Below, in pieces: positions 18,001-27,200 of a DNA stretch of 59,347 nt. Position 1 is the stretch's first letter, and each line of letters starts with the position of its first letter. Source of the DNA: a virus; IMG/VR virus record IMGVR_UViG_3300032288_004867, positions 1 to 59,347 of that record; one strand, given 5' to 3'. The notes beneath the pieces are model-generated. The model was not told the DNA's origin. It saw nothing but the letters and a program-made list of their open reading frames with translations, and ran no database searches. The translations under genes and the position numbers were made by a program.

Positions 18001-18321
18001 ATAACCTTCAGCATGTGATGCTGTACTTGATGCAGTTGTACCTGAACCTTCAGCATGTGATGCATTACCACTTGCTAATGTATTACTACCTTCAGCAACA
18101 GCATAATTTCCAGTTGCGTCAATGCTACTAGCATTGTTTGCTTTAATTGAATTTGTCCCAGTTGAACCACTAACCCAAACACTAGATACACCAGTTAAAT
18201 TAGAACCGTCACCATAAAAGGTTGAACCAGATAAGTTACCGTTAACCTTTAAGTTACCGTTAATAGTTTGACCAGTCAATAATAATCCTTCTTGATTATT
18301 TATTATATAAGAAATGCTCAT
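15088..18321 (-). CDS. Giant SHAEG-repeat fibre protein, 1077 residues
   Basis: The N-terminus MSISYIINNQEGLLLTGQTI followed by KVNGNLSGSTFYGDGSNLTG is a fibre-type beta segment. About 58 SHAEG repeats follow (about 73-895). One repeat is interrupted by an insert GGYYFDGFTLYEGTIASG. After the cap (SFIHSTNS...GGDRSAIIGGQNITG) comes a C-terminal ~140 residues of fibre-like beta repeats (FYGDGSNLGG) and hydrophobic strands. If each 14-residue repeat adds one turn of a YadA-like beta-roll, this would be a very long shaft. The head matches the gene at 19597. At DNA level it contains near-identical 252-nt blocks (six repeats), a sign of recent expansion. Confidence 0.75.
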   Translation of the reverse strand: MSISYIINNQEGLLLTGQTINGNLKVNGNLSGSTFYGDGSNLTGVSSVWVSGSTGTNSIKANNASSIDATGNYAVAEGSNTLASGNASHAEGSGTTASSTASHAEGYLTIASGQFSHVEGAGTTAIGAASHAEGSDSKALGDISHAEGSYTTASGFSSHAEGEGTIASGYASHAEGAGTTASNQYSHAEGQNTKATGDSSHAEGAGTTASGAASHAEGGDSKALGDSSHAEGVLTLANSIASHAEGESTIASGYASHAEGYETTASNNASHAEGKNTKATGDSSHAEGSGTTANNTVSHAEGLLTTASGYASHAEGANTIASGDTSHAEGNGSVAKGIISHAEGGGTLAEGNWSHSEGFQTKALGNRSHAEGSNTTAQGAASHVEGYFTLASGDTSHAEGWSAIAKGIASHAEGSGTTANNTASHAEGFNTRALGNYSHSEGYNTISSGFSSHAEGWYTTAKHNYSHAEGRNTTASGQNSHAEGFQAKAIGIVSHAEGRETIASGSSSHAEGYLTTAGGNYSHSEGNKTKALGNGSHGEGGYYFDGFTLYEGTIASGQSSHAEGLQTTAIGDMSHAEGSYTITKGFGSHAEGNSTIASGQSSHAEGELTRSIGQAAHSEGYYTTALVDYSHAEGSGTTAKGVASHAEGNGSIASGSSSHAEGYTTKAIGDASHTEGWFTTAFGSFSHAEGQNTTTIGDMSHAEGYFTTASGDSSHVEGYLTTAIGESSHAEGSGSLASGHISHAEGYTTKAIGDASHTEGWFTTAFGYYSHAEGRNTTAIGERSHAEGYFTTASGNSSHVEGYLTTAIGNSSHVEGDSTTAQGEASHAEGSGTKAIGYASHAEGDSTTAQGEASHAEGYLTTAFGYFSHAEGRNTTAQGDYSHAGGSYSIASGLTSFIHSTNSNIGGDRSAIIGGQNITGYTDDTVYVPNLNINYTPSNDNALDDVLVRANDGTVKYRSASTIGGGAVGEFLPLSGGTVTGETIFTSGVTFTSGVTANTISATSITADYFYGDGSNLGGVVGLTYSDLGFTITSPTPTTIGQDVVLPYNSTVTYPTPLIIDPGYSVTVPAGTTLTII
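15637..18105 (-). repeat. 42-nt tandem repeat array encoding SHAEG units
   Basis: About 58 in-frame 42-nt units, each with a well-conserved TCACATGCTGAAGG-like core on the coding strand and a variable remainder. Blocks around 15890-16100 and 16142-16352 are near-identical at a 252-nt offset. Confidence 0.9.
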
Positions 18322-18339
18322 AATATATTTTTTTTATTT

Positions 18340-18346
18340 ATAAATA
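18340..18346 (-). promoter_or_regulatory. Putative late promoter core TATTTAT
   Basis: Minus-strand AATATTTATAAATAAAAA, 18 bases before the ATG of the giant SHAEG gene. Confidence 0.55.
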
Positions 18347-18354
18347 TTATTTAA

Positions 18355-19563
18355 TTATGCTAAAGTTATACTAATAGTACCACCATTAGCAATTGTTAAT
18401 TTATATCTTGTACCATCTGGACTTTTCATAATAATACCTTCACTAGTTTCAGCAACTTCAAGTTTAGAAACATATACAGTATCATTAGCAGTACCTGTAA
18501 TATTTTTACCACCTAATACAACACTTCTATTACCACTAACTGTTGAACCTGATGAATGTATAAATGAATTTAAACCATCACTAACTGTCTCAAAACCACC
18601 AGCATGTGAATAATTACCATTAGCAATTGTATAATAACCTTCAGCATGTGATGCAACACCAACAGCATTAGTTAAATAACCTTCAGCATGTGAACCATTA
18701 CCAGTTGCTGTTGTTGTATAACCTTCAGCATGTGATGCATTACCAGTTGCTTTTGTGCCACTACCTTCAGCATGTGATGCTGTATTACTCGATGTTGTAT
18801 TATTACCTTCAGCATGTGCACCATAATTACCACTAGCGGTTGTAGCATAACCTTCAGCATGTGCACCAATATAACCACTAGCAACAGTACCAAATCCCTC
18901 AGAGTGTGGAGCATAAGTACCAGATGCAATTGTATCATAACCTTCAGCATGTGAAGCTTCACCATTCGCTTGTGTATTTCTACCTTCCGCATGTGATGCA
19001 ATACCACTAGCTGTTGTACCACTACCTTCAGCATGTGCTGCTGCATTTATTGTTGTTGTATTTTTACCTTCAACATGTGATGCCTCACCACTCGCTAATG
19101 TGAAATAACCTTCAGCATGTGAATAATCAGCAGACGCATAGCAAGTATAACCTTCAGCGTGTGATGCAGTAGAAGTAGCTGCGCTGTTCCACCCCTCAGC
19201 ATGTGATTTAGAACCAAGTGCAGTTGTTTGATAACCTTCAGCATGTGATGAAGTACCCTTTGCTTTACTTAATTGACCCTCAGCATGTGATGTATCAGCT
19301 TGAGCTGTTGTTTCAGAACCTTCAGCATGTGATGCATCACCTATTGCGGTTGTAATAACACCTTCAGCGTGTGAATAAAGACCACTAGCTATCGTATAAT
19401 AACCTTCAGCATGTGATTTGTTACCACTTGCTGTTGTTTGTTCACCTTCAGCATGTGATATTAAACCACTAGCTGTTGTTTGCTCACCTTCAGCAACACT
19501 TCCTTTAATTTGAACTAAATCAGTTGTATAACCTGATATTAAATCTACTTTTAATGTACTCAT
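18355..19563 (-). CDS. SHAEG-repeat fibre protein, 402 residues
   Basis: Same head (KVDLISGYTTDLVQIKGSVAEG) and tail (GIIMKSPDGTRYKLTIANGG) as the genes at 13484 and 14417, with about 22 repeats (about 23-332). Three consecutive repeats carry one-residue insertions (TYAPHSEG, YIGAHAEG, NYGAHAEG) that may kink or adjust the roll. The cap is SFIHSSGSTVSGNRSVVLGGKNITG. A trimeric fibre or adhesin is inferred. The upstream leader has TATAAATAAATAAATA, which is closer to the T4 late consensus than to the local TATTTAT core. Confidence 0.73.
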   Translation of the reverse strand: MSTLKVDLISGYTTDLVQIKGSVAEGEQTTASGLISHAEGEQTTASGNKSHAEGYYTIASGLYSHAEGVITTAIGDASHAEGSETTAQADTSHAEGQLSKAKGTSSHAEGYQTTALGSKSHAEGWNSAATSTASHAEGYTCYASADYSHAEGYFTLASGEASHVEGKNTTTINAAAHAEGSGTTASGIASHAEGRNTQANGEASHAEGYDTIASGTYAPHSEGFGTVASGYIGAHAEGYATTASGNYGAHAEGNNTTSSNTASHAEGSGTKATGNASHAEGYTTTATGNGSHAEGYLTNAVGVASHAEGYYTIANGNYSHAGGFETVSDGLNSFIHSSGSTVSGNRSVVLGGKNITGTANDTVYVSKLEVAETSEGIIMKSPDGTRYKLTIANGGTISITLA

Positions 19564-19596
19564 AATTTTTTTTGTTTTTATTTATTTATTTATATT

Positions 19597-21057
19597 TTAA
19601 AATGTTGAACCCAAAACTCTTAACCATTGACCATCAGCTTTCCAATAAAAATAAGTATCATCCCAAGTTATTGACCCATCTTCACCTATTGTATCAGAAC
19701 TACTTGTTGGTACGGCTTCAACTTTTTTAATTACAAAATCTGGTACATATACAGTATCATTAGCAGCACCATTAATATTTTGACCACCTAATACAGCACT
19801 TCTAACCCCACTAACAGTTGAATTAGTTGAATGTATAAAAGAAGTTTCACCAATAGCTATTGACGTTGAACCACCAGCATGTGAAAAATTACCTTGTGCG
19901 GTTGTACTATTACCTTCAGCGTGTGAACCAGTACCAAAAGCTATTGTTAATTGACCTTCTGCATGTGAATAATTACCACTAGTAACAGTATATAAACCTT
20001 CAGCATGTGATGCATTACCTTGTGCGGTTGTTTGAAAACCCTCAGCATGTGACGCACCAAGTTGAGCAATAGTATTATAACCCTCAGCATGTGAATAAGT
20101 ACCATTAGCAGTTGTTTGTCTACCTTCAGCGTGTGAAAATTGACCAGTAGCCTTTGTTGAATAACCTTCAGAGTGTGATGCTGTATTTGATGCAGTTGTA
20201 CCAGAACCTTCAGTATGTGAACCATTACCACTAGCTACTGTTTGATAACCCTCAGCATGTGAATTAATACCACCAGCGGTTGTTTGTCTACCCTCAGCAT
20301 GTGACTGGTCACCAATCGCTGTTGTTTCTTTACCTTCAGCATGTGAATAACTACCGCTTGATATTGTAGAGGCACCTTCAGCATGTGATGCATAACCAAT
20401 TGCTCTTGTATTACTACCCTCAGCATGTGAAGCAATATAAAAAGCTGTAGTATATTCACCTTCAGAATGTGATGAATCACCACTAGCAATTGTTTCTCTA
20501 CCCTCAGCATGTGACCAACTACCACTTGCTATTGTTGAAAAACCTTCAGCATGTGATGTATTACCACTTGCTATTGTATAAGAACCTTCAGCATGTGATT
20601 GGATACCACTAGCAGTTGTTGAATTACCTTCAGCATGTGATTTATCACCACTTGCTATTGTGCTACTACCTTCAGCATGTGAATAAGCACCAACAGCAGT
20701 TGTAAAAATACCTTCAGAATGAGACGTACTACCACTAGCTGTTGTTCCTCTACCCTCAGCATGTGATGCATTACCAATTGCAGTTGTTTCTCTACCCTCA
20801 GCATGTGAACCAAGACCACTAGCAGTTGTAGCATCACCTTCAGCAACTGCATAATCACCAGTTGCATCAGTTAATGTATCGTTTGAAGCTTTAATCGAAT
20901 ATGAACCAGTTGAACCACTAGTGAAAACAACTGCTCCAGATGGTGGTAAATTTAAATAAGTTGTTGCTGAAAAAGAACCAGCAACATTTAAATCACCACT
21001 AATATTTTGACTAATTAAAGAACCGTCATTGTTGTTAATAATGTAAGAAATAGACAT
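19597..21057 (-). CDS. SHAEG-repeat fibre protein, 486 residues
   Basis: Head MSISYIINNNDGSLISQNIS as in the giant gene at 15088, then a SATTYLNLPPSG module that recurs in the fibres at 24295 and 50545. About 24 SHAEG repeats follow (about 70-405), then the cap SFIHSTNSTVSGVRSAVLGGQN. The C-terminal tail (PTSSSDTIGEDGSITWDDTYFYWKADGQWLRV) resembles the end of the S74 fibre at 56051. It therefore looks like a mosaic of modules found in at least three other fibres here. First gene of the five-gene SHAEG run, with a TATTTAT core 17 bases upstream. A trimeric tail fibre or adhesin is inferred. Confidence 0.73.
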   Translation of the reverse strand: MSISYIINNNDGSLISQNISGDLNVAGSFSATTYLNLPPSGAVVFTSGSTGSYSIKASNDTLTDATGDYAVAEGDATTASGLGSHAEGRETTAIGNASHAEGRGTTASGSTSHSEGIFTTAVGAYSHAEGSSTIASGDKSHAEGNSTTASGIQSHAEGSYTIASGNTSHAEGFSTIASGSWSHAEGRETIASGDSSHSEGEYTTAFYIASHAEGSNTRAIGYASHAEGASTISSGSYSHAEGKETTAIGDQSHAEGRQTTAGGINSHAEGYQTVASGNGSHTEGSGTTASNTASHSEGYSTKATGQFSHAEGRQTTANGTYSHAEGYNTIAQLGASHAEGFQTTAQGNASHAEGLYTVTSGNYSHAEGQLTIAFGTGSHAEGNSTTAQGNFSHAGGSTSIAIGETSFIHSTNSTVSGVRSAVLGGQNINGAANDTVYVPDFVIKKVEAVPTSSSDTIGEDGSITWDDTYFYWKADGQWLRVLGSTF

Positions 21058-21074
21058 AATATTATATTTTAATA

Positions 21075-21081
21075 ATAAATA
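21075..21081 (-). promoter_or_regulatory. Putative late promoter core TATTTAT
   Basis: Minus-strand ATATTTATTATTAAAAT, 17 bases before the ATG at 21057. Confidence 0.55.
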
Positions 21082-21103
21082 TAATAAAATATATTAAAAA
21101 ATA

Positions 21104-22036
21104 TTAAAATGATGTAATTATTACCAAACCATCTCCACCATTTCCACCTCTACCACCAGTACCATTATAAGCACCACCACCACCACCACCACCAGAACCA
21201 AATGAACCGTTACCACCATCACCACCATTACCTGTTTGTGCACCAGCCCCACCAGCACCACCACCACTAAATAATGGATTTCTAGATAAACTATCCATTG
21301 ATGTTAATGTTGGCCTAAAACCATTTTCACCACTTTGACCAGAAACTAAACCACCATTTATTGTTGGTATAAATCCATTACCAGTAATGCTAGCACCAAC
21401 TGAAATAGTACCACCAGCGGTAGTTCCACCACCCCCACCACCACCAGTTAATAAACTAGTAACAGATACATTTGTTGGTGTTGAACCAATTGATGAACCA
21501 ACGGTTGAACTAGCAGAAGCAAATGAATTAACAATACCAATATAACTAACTGGTCTAGCGGTTGAAAAAGTAAAACCACCAGCAGCACTACCAAAAGTAC
21601 CAGACCCAGATGATAAACCACCACCACCACCAGTCGCAGCAGTACTATTACTCATTAGTAAAATATTTTGATTAGTAGAAAATGGGTTAATAGATATGTA
21701 AGAAATACCTCCAGCAACACCAGCAGACCCATTAGCACCAGCACCACCAGCACCACCAGCACCACCAGCACCAACTTGAATATATAAAATATCTGGTAAT
21801 AATGATGCTAAATAAAAACCTTTAGTTATGGCAGAACCACCACCACCAGAACCACCACCAGATGAGTTTATTGAAGAACCTCTACCTCCACCACCACCAG
21901 AACCACCACCAATAGCTAAAATACTAATAAATTTACAATTTTTAGGTTTTTGCCAAGTTTGCCATGCAGTAGAACCATTGGTGTAAAATATATCTGTATT
22001 ATAAGAACCGTCAACAAAATTAAATAAATCAATCAT
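21104..22036 (-). CDS. Glycine-rich adhesin-like protein 1
   Basis: 310 residues. The N-terminus is conserved (FYTNGSTAWQTWQKPKNCKF), then many GGGSGGGGG and GGAGGAGGAG runs, ending GGNGGDGLVIITSF. To my knowledge, Gly-rich domains with the GGDGLVIITW-type end occur in phage tail-tip proteins. The T-even gp38 adhesins (for example phage S16) fold such sequence as a polyglycine type II sandwich whose loops contact the receptor. Receptor binding at a fibre tip is inferred. One of three tandem paralogues (gaps of about 15 bases) that differ mainly between the glycine runs. Confidence 0.7.
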   Translation of the reverse strand: MIDLFNFVDGSYNTDIFYTNGSTAWQTWQKPKNCKFISILAIGGGSGGGGGRGSSINSSGGGSGGGGSAITKGFYLASLLPDILYIQVGAGGAGGAGGAGANGSAGVAGGISYISINPFSTNQNILLMSNSTAATGGGGGLSSGSGTFGSAAGGFTFSTARPVSYIGIVNSFASASSTVGSSIGSTPTNVSVTSLLTGGGGGGGTTAGGTISVGASITGNGFIPTINGGLVSGQSGENGFRPTLTSMDSLSRNPLFSGGGAGGAGAQTGNGGDGGNGSFGSGGGGGGGAYNGTGGRGGNGGDGLVIITSF

Positions 22037-22051
22037 AAATTAAAAAAACAA

Positions 22052-22942
22052 TTACCAAGCTGTTATTATTACCAAACCATCACCACCATTTCCACCTCTA
22101 CCAGCATTACCAGCTGAACCAGCTCCACCTCCACCACCTCCACAACCAAATGCACCATCACCACCATTACTACCAGCACCTAAAGCACTACCAGAACCAC
22201 CACCACCACCAGTGAAAAATAATGGTTGTTGCATTGATGAATTAAATGATGTTATTGAGTTAAATCCACTAGAACCAACTTCAGATGTGGTTACCGCACC
22301 ATATATTTTTGGTACAAACCCAACTTCTGGTGAATCAATTGAACCACCACTAAAAGACAAAGCACTGGCACCACCACCAGCACCACCACCAGAAACAATA
22401 TTATTTATAGTAACTGAACTACCATTATTAGCAATAAGTCCAGCTCCACCAGATGAACCAATTACCGCTTGAAAATAACCTAAATAACTTAAAATACTAT
22501 TTGTTTGAATTGAAAGTGTTCCACCACCACCAGCAGTGCCAATAGCTAAACCACCATTACCACCATTAAAACCATTTCTCAATAAAACATTCCCAGATGT
22601 TGTGTTAGGTAAAAATGATACATATGATAAACCACCACCAGTACCATTAGCACCACTATTTCCACCAGCACCACCAGCACCAACTTGAATATATAAAATA
22701 TCTGGTAATAATGATGCTTGATAAAAACCTCTAGCTATTGCAGAGCTACCTCCACCACCTCCACCAGACCTATTTCCAGTACCAGCAGAGCCACCACCAC
22801 CTCCACCACCTCCACCTAATGTGAAAATATTTACAAATTTACAATTTTTAGGTTTTTGCCAAGTTTGCCATGTAGTAGAACCGTTAGTATAAAAAACCCA
22901 ATTAATTATATTAGTACCAGGAACATTAAAAATATCCATCAT
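22052..22942 (-). CDS. Glycine-rich adhesin-like protein 2
   Basis: 296 residues, paralogue of its two neighbours. The N-terminus shares FYTNGSTTWQTWQKPKNCKF and the end is GGNGGDGLVIITAW. Two segments are nearly identical to protein 1 (GFYQASLLPDILYIQVGAGG). The stretch between them (about 125-230) has diverged, as expected for receptor-contacting loops between polyglycine strands. No promoter is visible in the 14-base gap, so it is probably co-transcribed with 1 and 3. The leader AATTTAT is retained immediately before the ATG. Confidence 0.7.
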   Translation of the reverse strand: MMDIFNVPGTNIINWVFYTNGSTTWQTWQKPKNCKFVNIFTLGGGGGGGGGSAGTGNRSGGGGGGSSAIARGFYQASLLPDILYIQVGAGGAGGNSGANGTGGGLSYVSFLPNTTSGNVLLRNGFNGGNGGLAIGTAGGGGTLSIQTNSILSYLGYFQAVIGSSGGAGLIANNGSSVTINNIVSGGGAGGGASALSFSGGSIDSPEVGFVPKIYGAVTTSEVGSSGFNSITSFNSSMQQPLFFTGGGGGSGSALGAGSNGGDGAFGCGGGGGGAGSAGNAGRGGNGGDGLVIITAW

Positions 22943-22956
22943 AAATTAAAAAACAA

Positions 22957-23850
22957 TTACCAAGCTGTTATTATTACCAAACCATCACCACCATTTCCAC
23001 CTCTACCTCCAGCTGAACCAGCACCACCTCCACCACCTCCACAACCAAATGCACCGTCACCACCTTTACCACCTACACCAGCAGAAAAAGCACCACCACC
23101 ACCTCCACCTAAAAACATTGTTGGAGCTAATTTTGTTATTCCATCATTAGGGAAAGCAGTACATATACCAACTGAACCATTACCACCACCAACAGCACCG
23201 CCAGATATTAATGGTGAAAATGTGGTTGCAGCAACACTACCACCAGCGTTATTACCACCAGTATTTGTTGCAGTACCACCACCAGCTCCACCACATGTTA
23301 TTGTGGTTGGTGTAATTGAACTATTTGATGCTGAACCATTTGAACCTGGAACCGTACCAATAACACCTAAATAAGATAAAAATCCATTACCTTGAGAAAA
23401 TACAGAACCAGCTGTACCACCTAAACCAGATGATGAACCACCACCAGCTGCTACAGCTGTGGCACTAGTTAATAGAACGTTTGTTTTAGCTAAATTTGCT
23501 TCAAATGAAACATATGATATTGAACCTTGAGAACCAGTTGTATCAGCATCTCCACCATCACCACCAACCCCAACTAAAACGTTTAAATTATCTGGTAATA
23601 AATTAGCTGGAAATAAACCAAAGGTTGCGGAGGCAGCGGCACCACCACCACCACCAGACCTGTTGGTTGATGCTATTCCACTAACACCACCAGCACCACC
23701 AGCACCACCACCTAAAACAAAAATATACACAAATTTACAATTTCTAGGTTTTTGCCAAATCTGCCAATCACCTGTTGAAGTTGTACCTGATGCATTTTGA
23801 AAAAATATTCGTGTACTATTACTTTTTGGTATGTCAAATAAGTCAAGCAT
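22957..23850 (-). CDS. Glycine-rich adhesin-like protein 3
   Basis: 297 residues, first transcribed of the three paralogues and the most divergent. The N-terminal aromatic motif is DWQIWQKPRNCKFVYIFVLG. The middle has ANLLPDNLNVLVGVGGDGGD in place of the LYIQVGAGG version, and the end is GGNGGDGLVIITAW. The dense Gly codons make a long antisense proline-rich frame that is not a gene. It starts 2 bases after the stop of the 142-residue gene, so translation is probably coupled. A fibre-tip or receptor-binding role is inferred. Confidence 0.7.
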   Translation of the reverse strand: MLDLFDIPKSNSTRIFFQNASGTTSTGDWQIWQKPRNCKFVYIFVLGGGAGGAGGVSGIASTNRSGGGGGAAASATFGLFPANLLPDNLNVLVGVGGDGGDADTTGSQGSISYVSFEANLAKTNVLLTSATAVAAGGGSSSGLGGTAGSVFSQGNGFLSYLGVIGTVPGSNGSASNSSITPTTITCGGAGGGTATNTGGNNAGGSVAATTFSPLISGGAVGGGNGSVGICTAFPNDGITKLAPTMFLGGGGGGAFSAGVGGKGGDGAFGCGGGGGGAGSAGGRGGNGGDGLVIITAW

Positions 23851-23852
23851 AA

Positions 23853-24281
23853 TTAATATTTTCCACCTATAACTGTTGCACGATAACCACCAGCAACGCC
23901 TGTACCTAAAGTTACATAAATAGTATAACCTGGAGGCATTGCAAAATTTAATGGTAATTCATAAACTGGTAAAGCAGCGGTTGGTGAACCAGTTGTTGCT
24001 GGTAATGATATCTCATCGATTAAAACATTATTAGTTGCGGTAGCTGTTGTACTACCGTTATTTAACCAAACCCTAGCAACTGTTGCTATGTTGTTAGTAC
24101 CAGACGCATTATTTGGTTTAAATCTAATTCTCTGAACATATCCACCATTTGTGGCATCCGCTGTAAAAACTAAATAAATAGTACCTGATGTTAAATCAGT
24201 TGTTGCATTAACAGCGGTCATATTTGATGACCACTGTACATCTCCAATTCTTGAATAAACTGGTGCAGTATTTCCCGCCAT
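23853..24281 (-). CDS. Small beta-rich virion-like protein
   Basis: 142 residues, not assigned to a named family. The sequence is Thr/Ala/Asn-rich with alternating hydrophobic strands (TIYLVFTADATNGGYVQRIRF, VARVWLNNG, YTIYVTLGTG). These suggest a single beta-sandwich without signal peptide or membrane segment. It lies between the 2155-residue fibre and the glycine-rich adhesins with gaps of 13 and 2 bases, so it is probably produced with them. A small fibre-attachment or capsid-decoration protein is plausible but not shown. Confidence 0.65.
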   Translation of the reverse strand: MAGNTAPVYSRIGDVQWSSNMTAVNATTDLTSGTIYLVFTADATNGGYVQRIRFKPNNASGTNNIATVARVWLNNGSTTATATNNVLIDEISLPATTGSPTAALPVYELPLNFAMPPGYTIYVTLGTGVAGGYRATVIGGKY

Positions 24282-24294
24282 AATCTTTTATTTT

Positions 24295-27200
24295 TTAAGT
24301 TAAATAGTTATTTATTGTTTGTGCAAATCCTAAACCAAAATCATAACCTGAATTAATGGTTAATGATGTAGAACCCGATGTTATTGTTATGTTTGAACCA
24401 GCAATGATTGACCTAAATTGTAAATCAAATCCTGATTTTTGGGCAAATATATTATTACCACTACCTAAGTTTGAAGCAGTATTAGGTTCACCACTTGAAT
24501 TAATAGTTAATTTAGTAGTTCCAGATGTTATAGTTACATTTGTACCAGCAGATAAAGTTCTAAATTGTAAATCAAGACCAGATTTTTGATAAAAAATACC
24601 ATTAGCACCTCCAACGTTTGAAGCGGTGTTTACTTCACCGCCACCACCAGAAGGTGACCAATAAGCATTACCATTACTATCTGATGCCATAAGCACATAA
24701 CCAGCTGTAGCTCCAGATGTGACTTGTAATTTAGTTGTTTTAGTTTTACCACTAACGTCCAATTTTTCAGACGGTGATGAGGTACCAATACCTAACCTAG
24801 AATTAGAATTATCCCAATGGAAATTTATGTTATAAGTTAAACCACTAGTACCAGACCAATAAGCAACTTTATTAGTAATACCAGAACCAGTTAATGTACC
24901 ACTACCAGAACCAGTACTAAAACCATTTATTGTTATATCACTAAGACCATTTCGATTTAAAGTTAATGTACCACTAGAATATGTACCACCAGTTACGTAA
25001 TAATCGGTAAAACCATTAACTAATAAACTAGTACCATTGTTCCTATTTAAAGTTAATGTGTCAGTTGAATTATTAAAAGTTGCACCAGTAAATGCTGTGG
25101 TAAATCTTAAATCATTTTCACCAACAACAATTGGATTTGATACTAAAACTGGTGAAGTACTTAATTTAACTTTACCTAATGTTGTGGTACTACCAGTTGA
25201 AACCCAACTATCTAGTTTACCACTAACATCAGCATATGGTATTGCATTAGCTGATGGAGTTGTAGTACCAATCTGGTCAGCACCACCAAATTGATGTCTT
25301 GTTGCATGAGCACTTACTGTCACACCATCCACAGTTCCAACACTTGTTATATTATTAGAACCCATGTTTAAGTTTCCAGACATAGCTCTACCACCATTAA
25401 CTAAAAGATATTGAGTATGGTCATCAGCACCAAGCCCTAATAGGTTTCCATGTACTGAAGAAGCATTTACACCTCCAGCCTTAAAACCAATAACAGGTCT
25501 AATGTCTTCAATTTGTGTAATACCACTAAAACCTTGTTCAATATAAATGTTTGCTATTTGAGAAACTGAATCAATAAAGAATGATGGTGGTGTTGGTAAT
25601 AATGCATTTTCAGCCTCAACTAATGTTGAATATTCATTCTGACCAAGTACTAAAAAATATTTTTCATAAATACCGTCACCAACAACATATAAAGTATGTT
25701 TTGTATAATAACCAGTAGTTAAACCAGATAAAGAACCATTACCATCATATGATGTGTTATTCACAATAGTTGTTGCAGAAGTATTCCAACCACCCAAACC
25801 ATCTCTATAATATTGTGTAAATGATATTTGGGTACCACCAGATGGTAAATATTCACTTGTTGAATAATAATATTCACCAGAAGTTACATCTAATTTAAAT
25901 GGTGTTGCATTTTCATTAACAATTGACCCTAATGCATATATGGGACCTAGCGCTTCTCTAAATAAATTACCAAATCTATTTGAAGTGTGGTCTGAATGTG
26001 ATGGACTTAAATCAATAAATGAAATACCAACGGAATTCGTAACAACTCTACCTAAAACAATGTTGTGAATTGAATTTGGTCTAGTACCAGAATTAGATAA
26101 TACACCGTTTTCATTTATAAAAATATATTTATTTTCATTAGCACCTAATGTAATTTGAGAATTATTCCAATCAATTCTCTTATGTATTTCTGGGGTTAAA
26201 GTTTTTGATAAATAACCAAAACCAGCGGCAGTGCTAACTGTAAATCCACTTACAATTGTAATTTCACCACCTTCCATAACACCCATCGTAGAACCATCAA
26301 AAATTAAAGTTGTAAAATCAGTATGTGTCCCATCAGCAAATGTTACTGAAGCTTTTCTAGTTATATCAAATTCACCATCATTTATATCTAAAAATGACCA
26401 ATAAACATCAGTACTTTGAGTATATAATTTTTCGTGATTAGAACTACCAGCAAATGTACCAAAAGTTGTTACTCTCTCAATATATAAATCCCATTCACCA
26501 TTTACTATACTAGCGTTATCAATATCAAATCTAACACCACCACCAACATTTGGGTTATAAACACCATATGTAAATCCATCAATAGTTGTTGTTGATGCAT
26601 TTAACTCTGCGTAATCTTGAATATAATACGCAGTAGAACCAGATACACCATTTGATTGACAATCAGCAACAAAAACACTTAATGTTGCACCACTTCCTGA
26701 TGCATAGTTACAATATGTTATCCCAGTACTACTTGGGAAATTATAATAATTTTCTAAATTTGCTAAAGCAAGAAAACCATTTGAACTTAAAATTTTTGAA
26801 CCGTATGTGTAAGTACCATTAAAATCTAAATATTCACCATAAAATTTAGTATCTTGAGTTACTGATTCCACCCAAAGATTTATATCACAATCATAAAAAG
26901 ATATTTTATGTGCTTGAGCAAAATCACCTATATCGTAACAATATAATCCAGAATATCCAGATGGTGCACCAGATAATGATAAAAATGATACCTCGTTATT
27001 TTGTCCAATTTTTATAATATGTTGATTATTTGTATTTGGTAATATTTGTGTGGTTTGAATATTACTACCAACAATACTAACATAAGGTGTTGAAGTTAAA
27101 TCAATTTCATTTTCAATAAATTGACCAGGCCCAACTTCTATTATATATCTACTATTTATTGAAGTTGTTGCACTAGCTATTAAATAATCAACAGCGGATT

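Noticed and set aside
15637-18105. CRISPR-like pattern: short conserved sequence alternating with variable ~25-base segments
   Set aside because: The period is exactly 42 nt and in frame with a long protein; the conserved part encodes SHAEG and the variable parts keep T-x-A-x-G. No cas gene or leader is present.
18672-20867. Several frames reading as repeated MLKV.Q..V peptides inside SHAEG genes
   Set aside because: Alternative-frame translations of the 42-nt repeat; they have no independent starts or promoters.
22856-23374. 172-residue proline-rich plus-strand frame
   Set aside because: It is the antisense of glycine codon runs in the adhesin-like genes and spans two of them.
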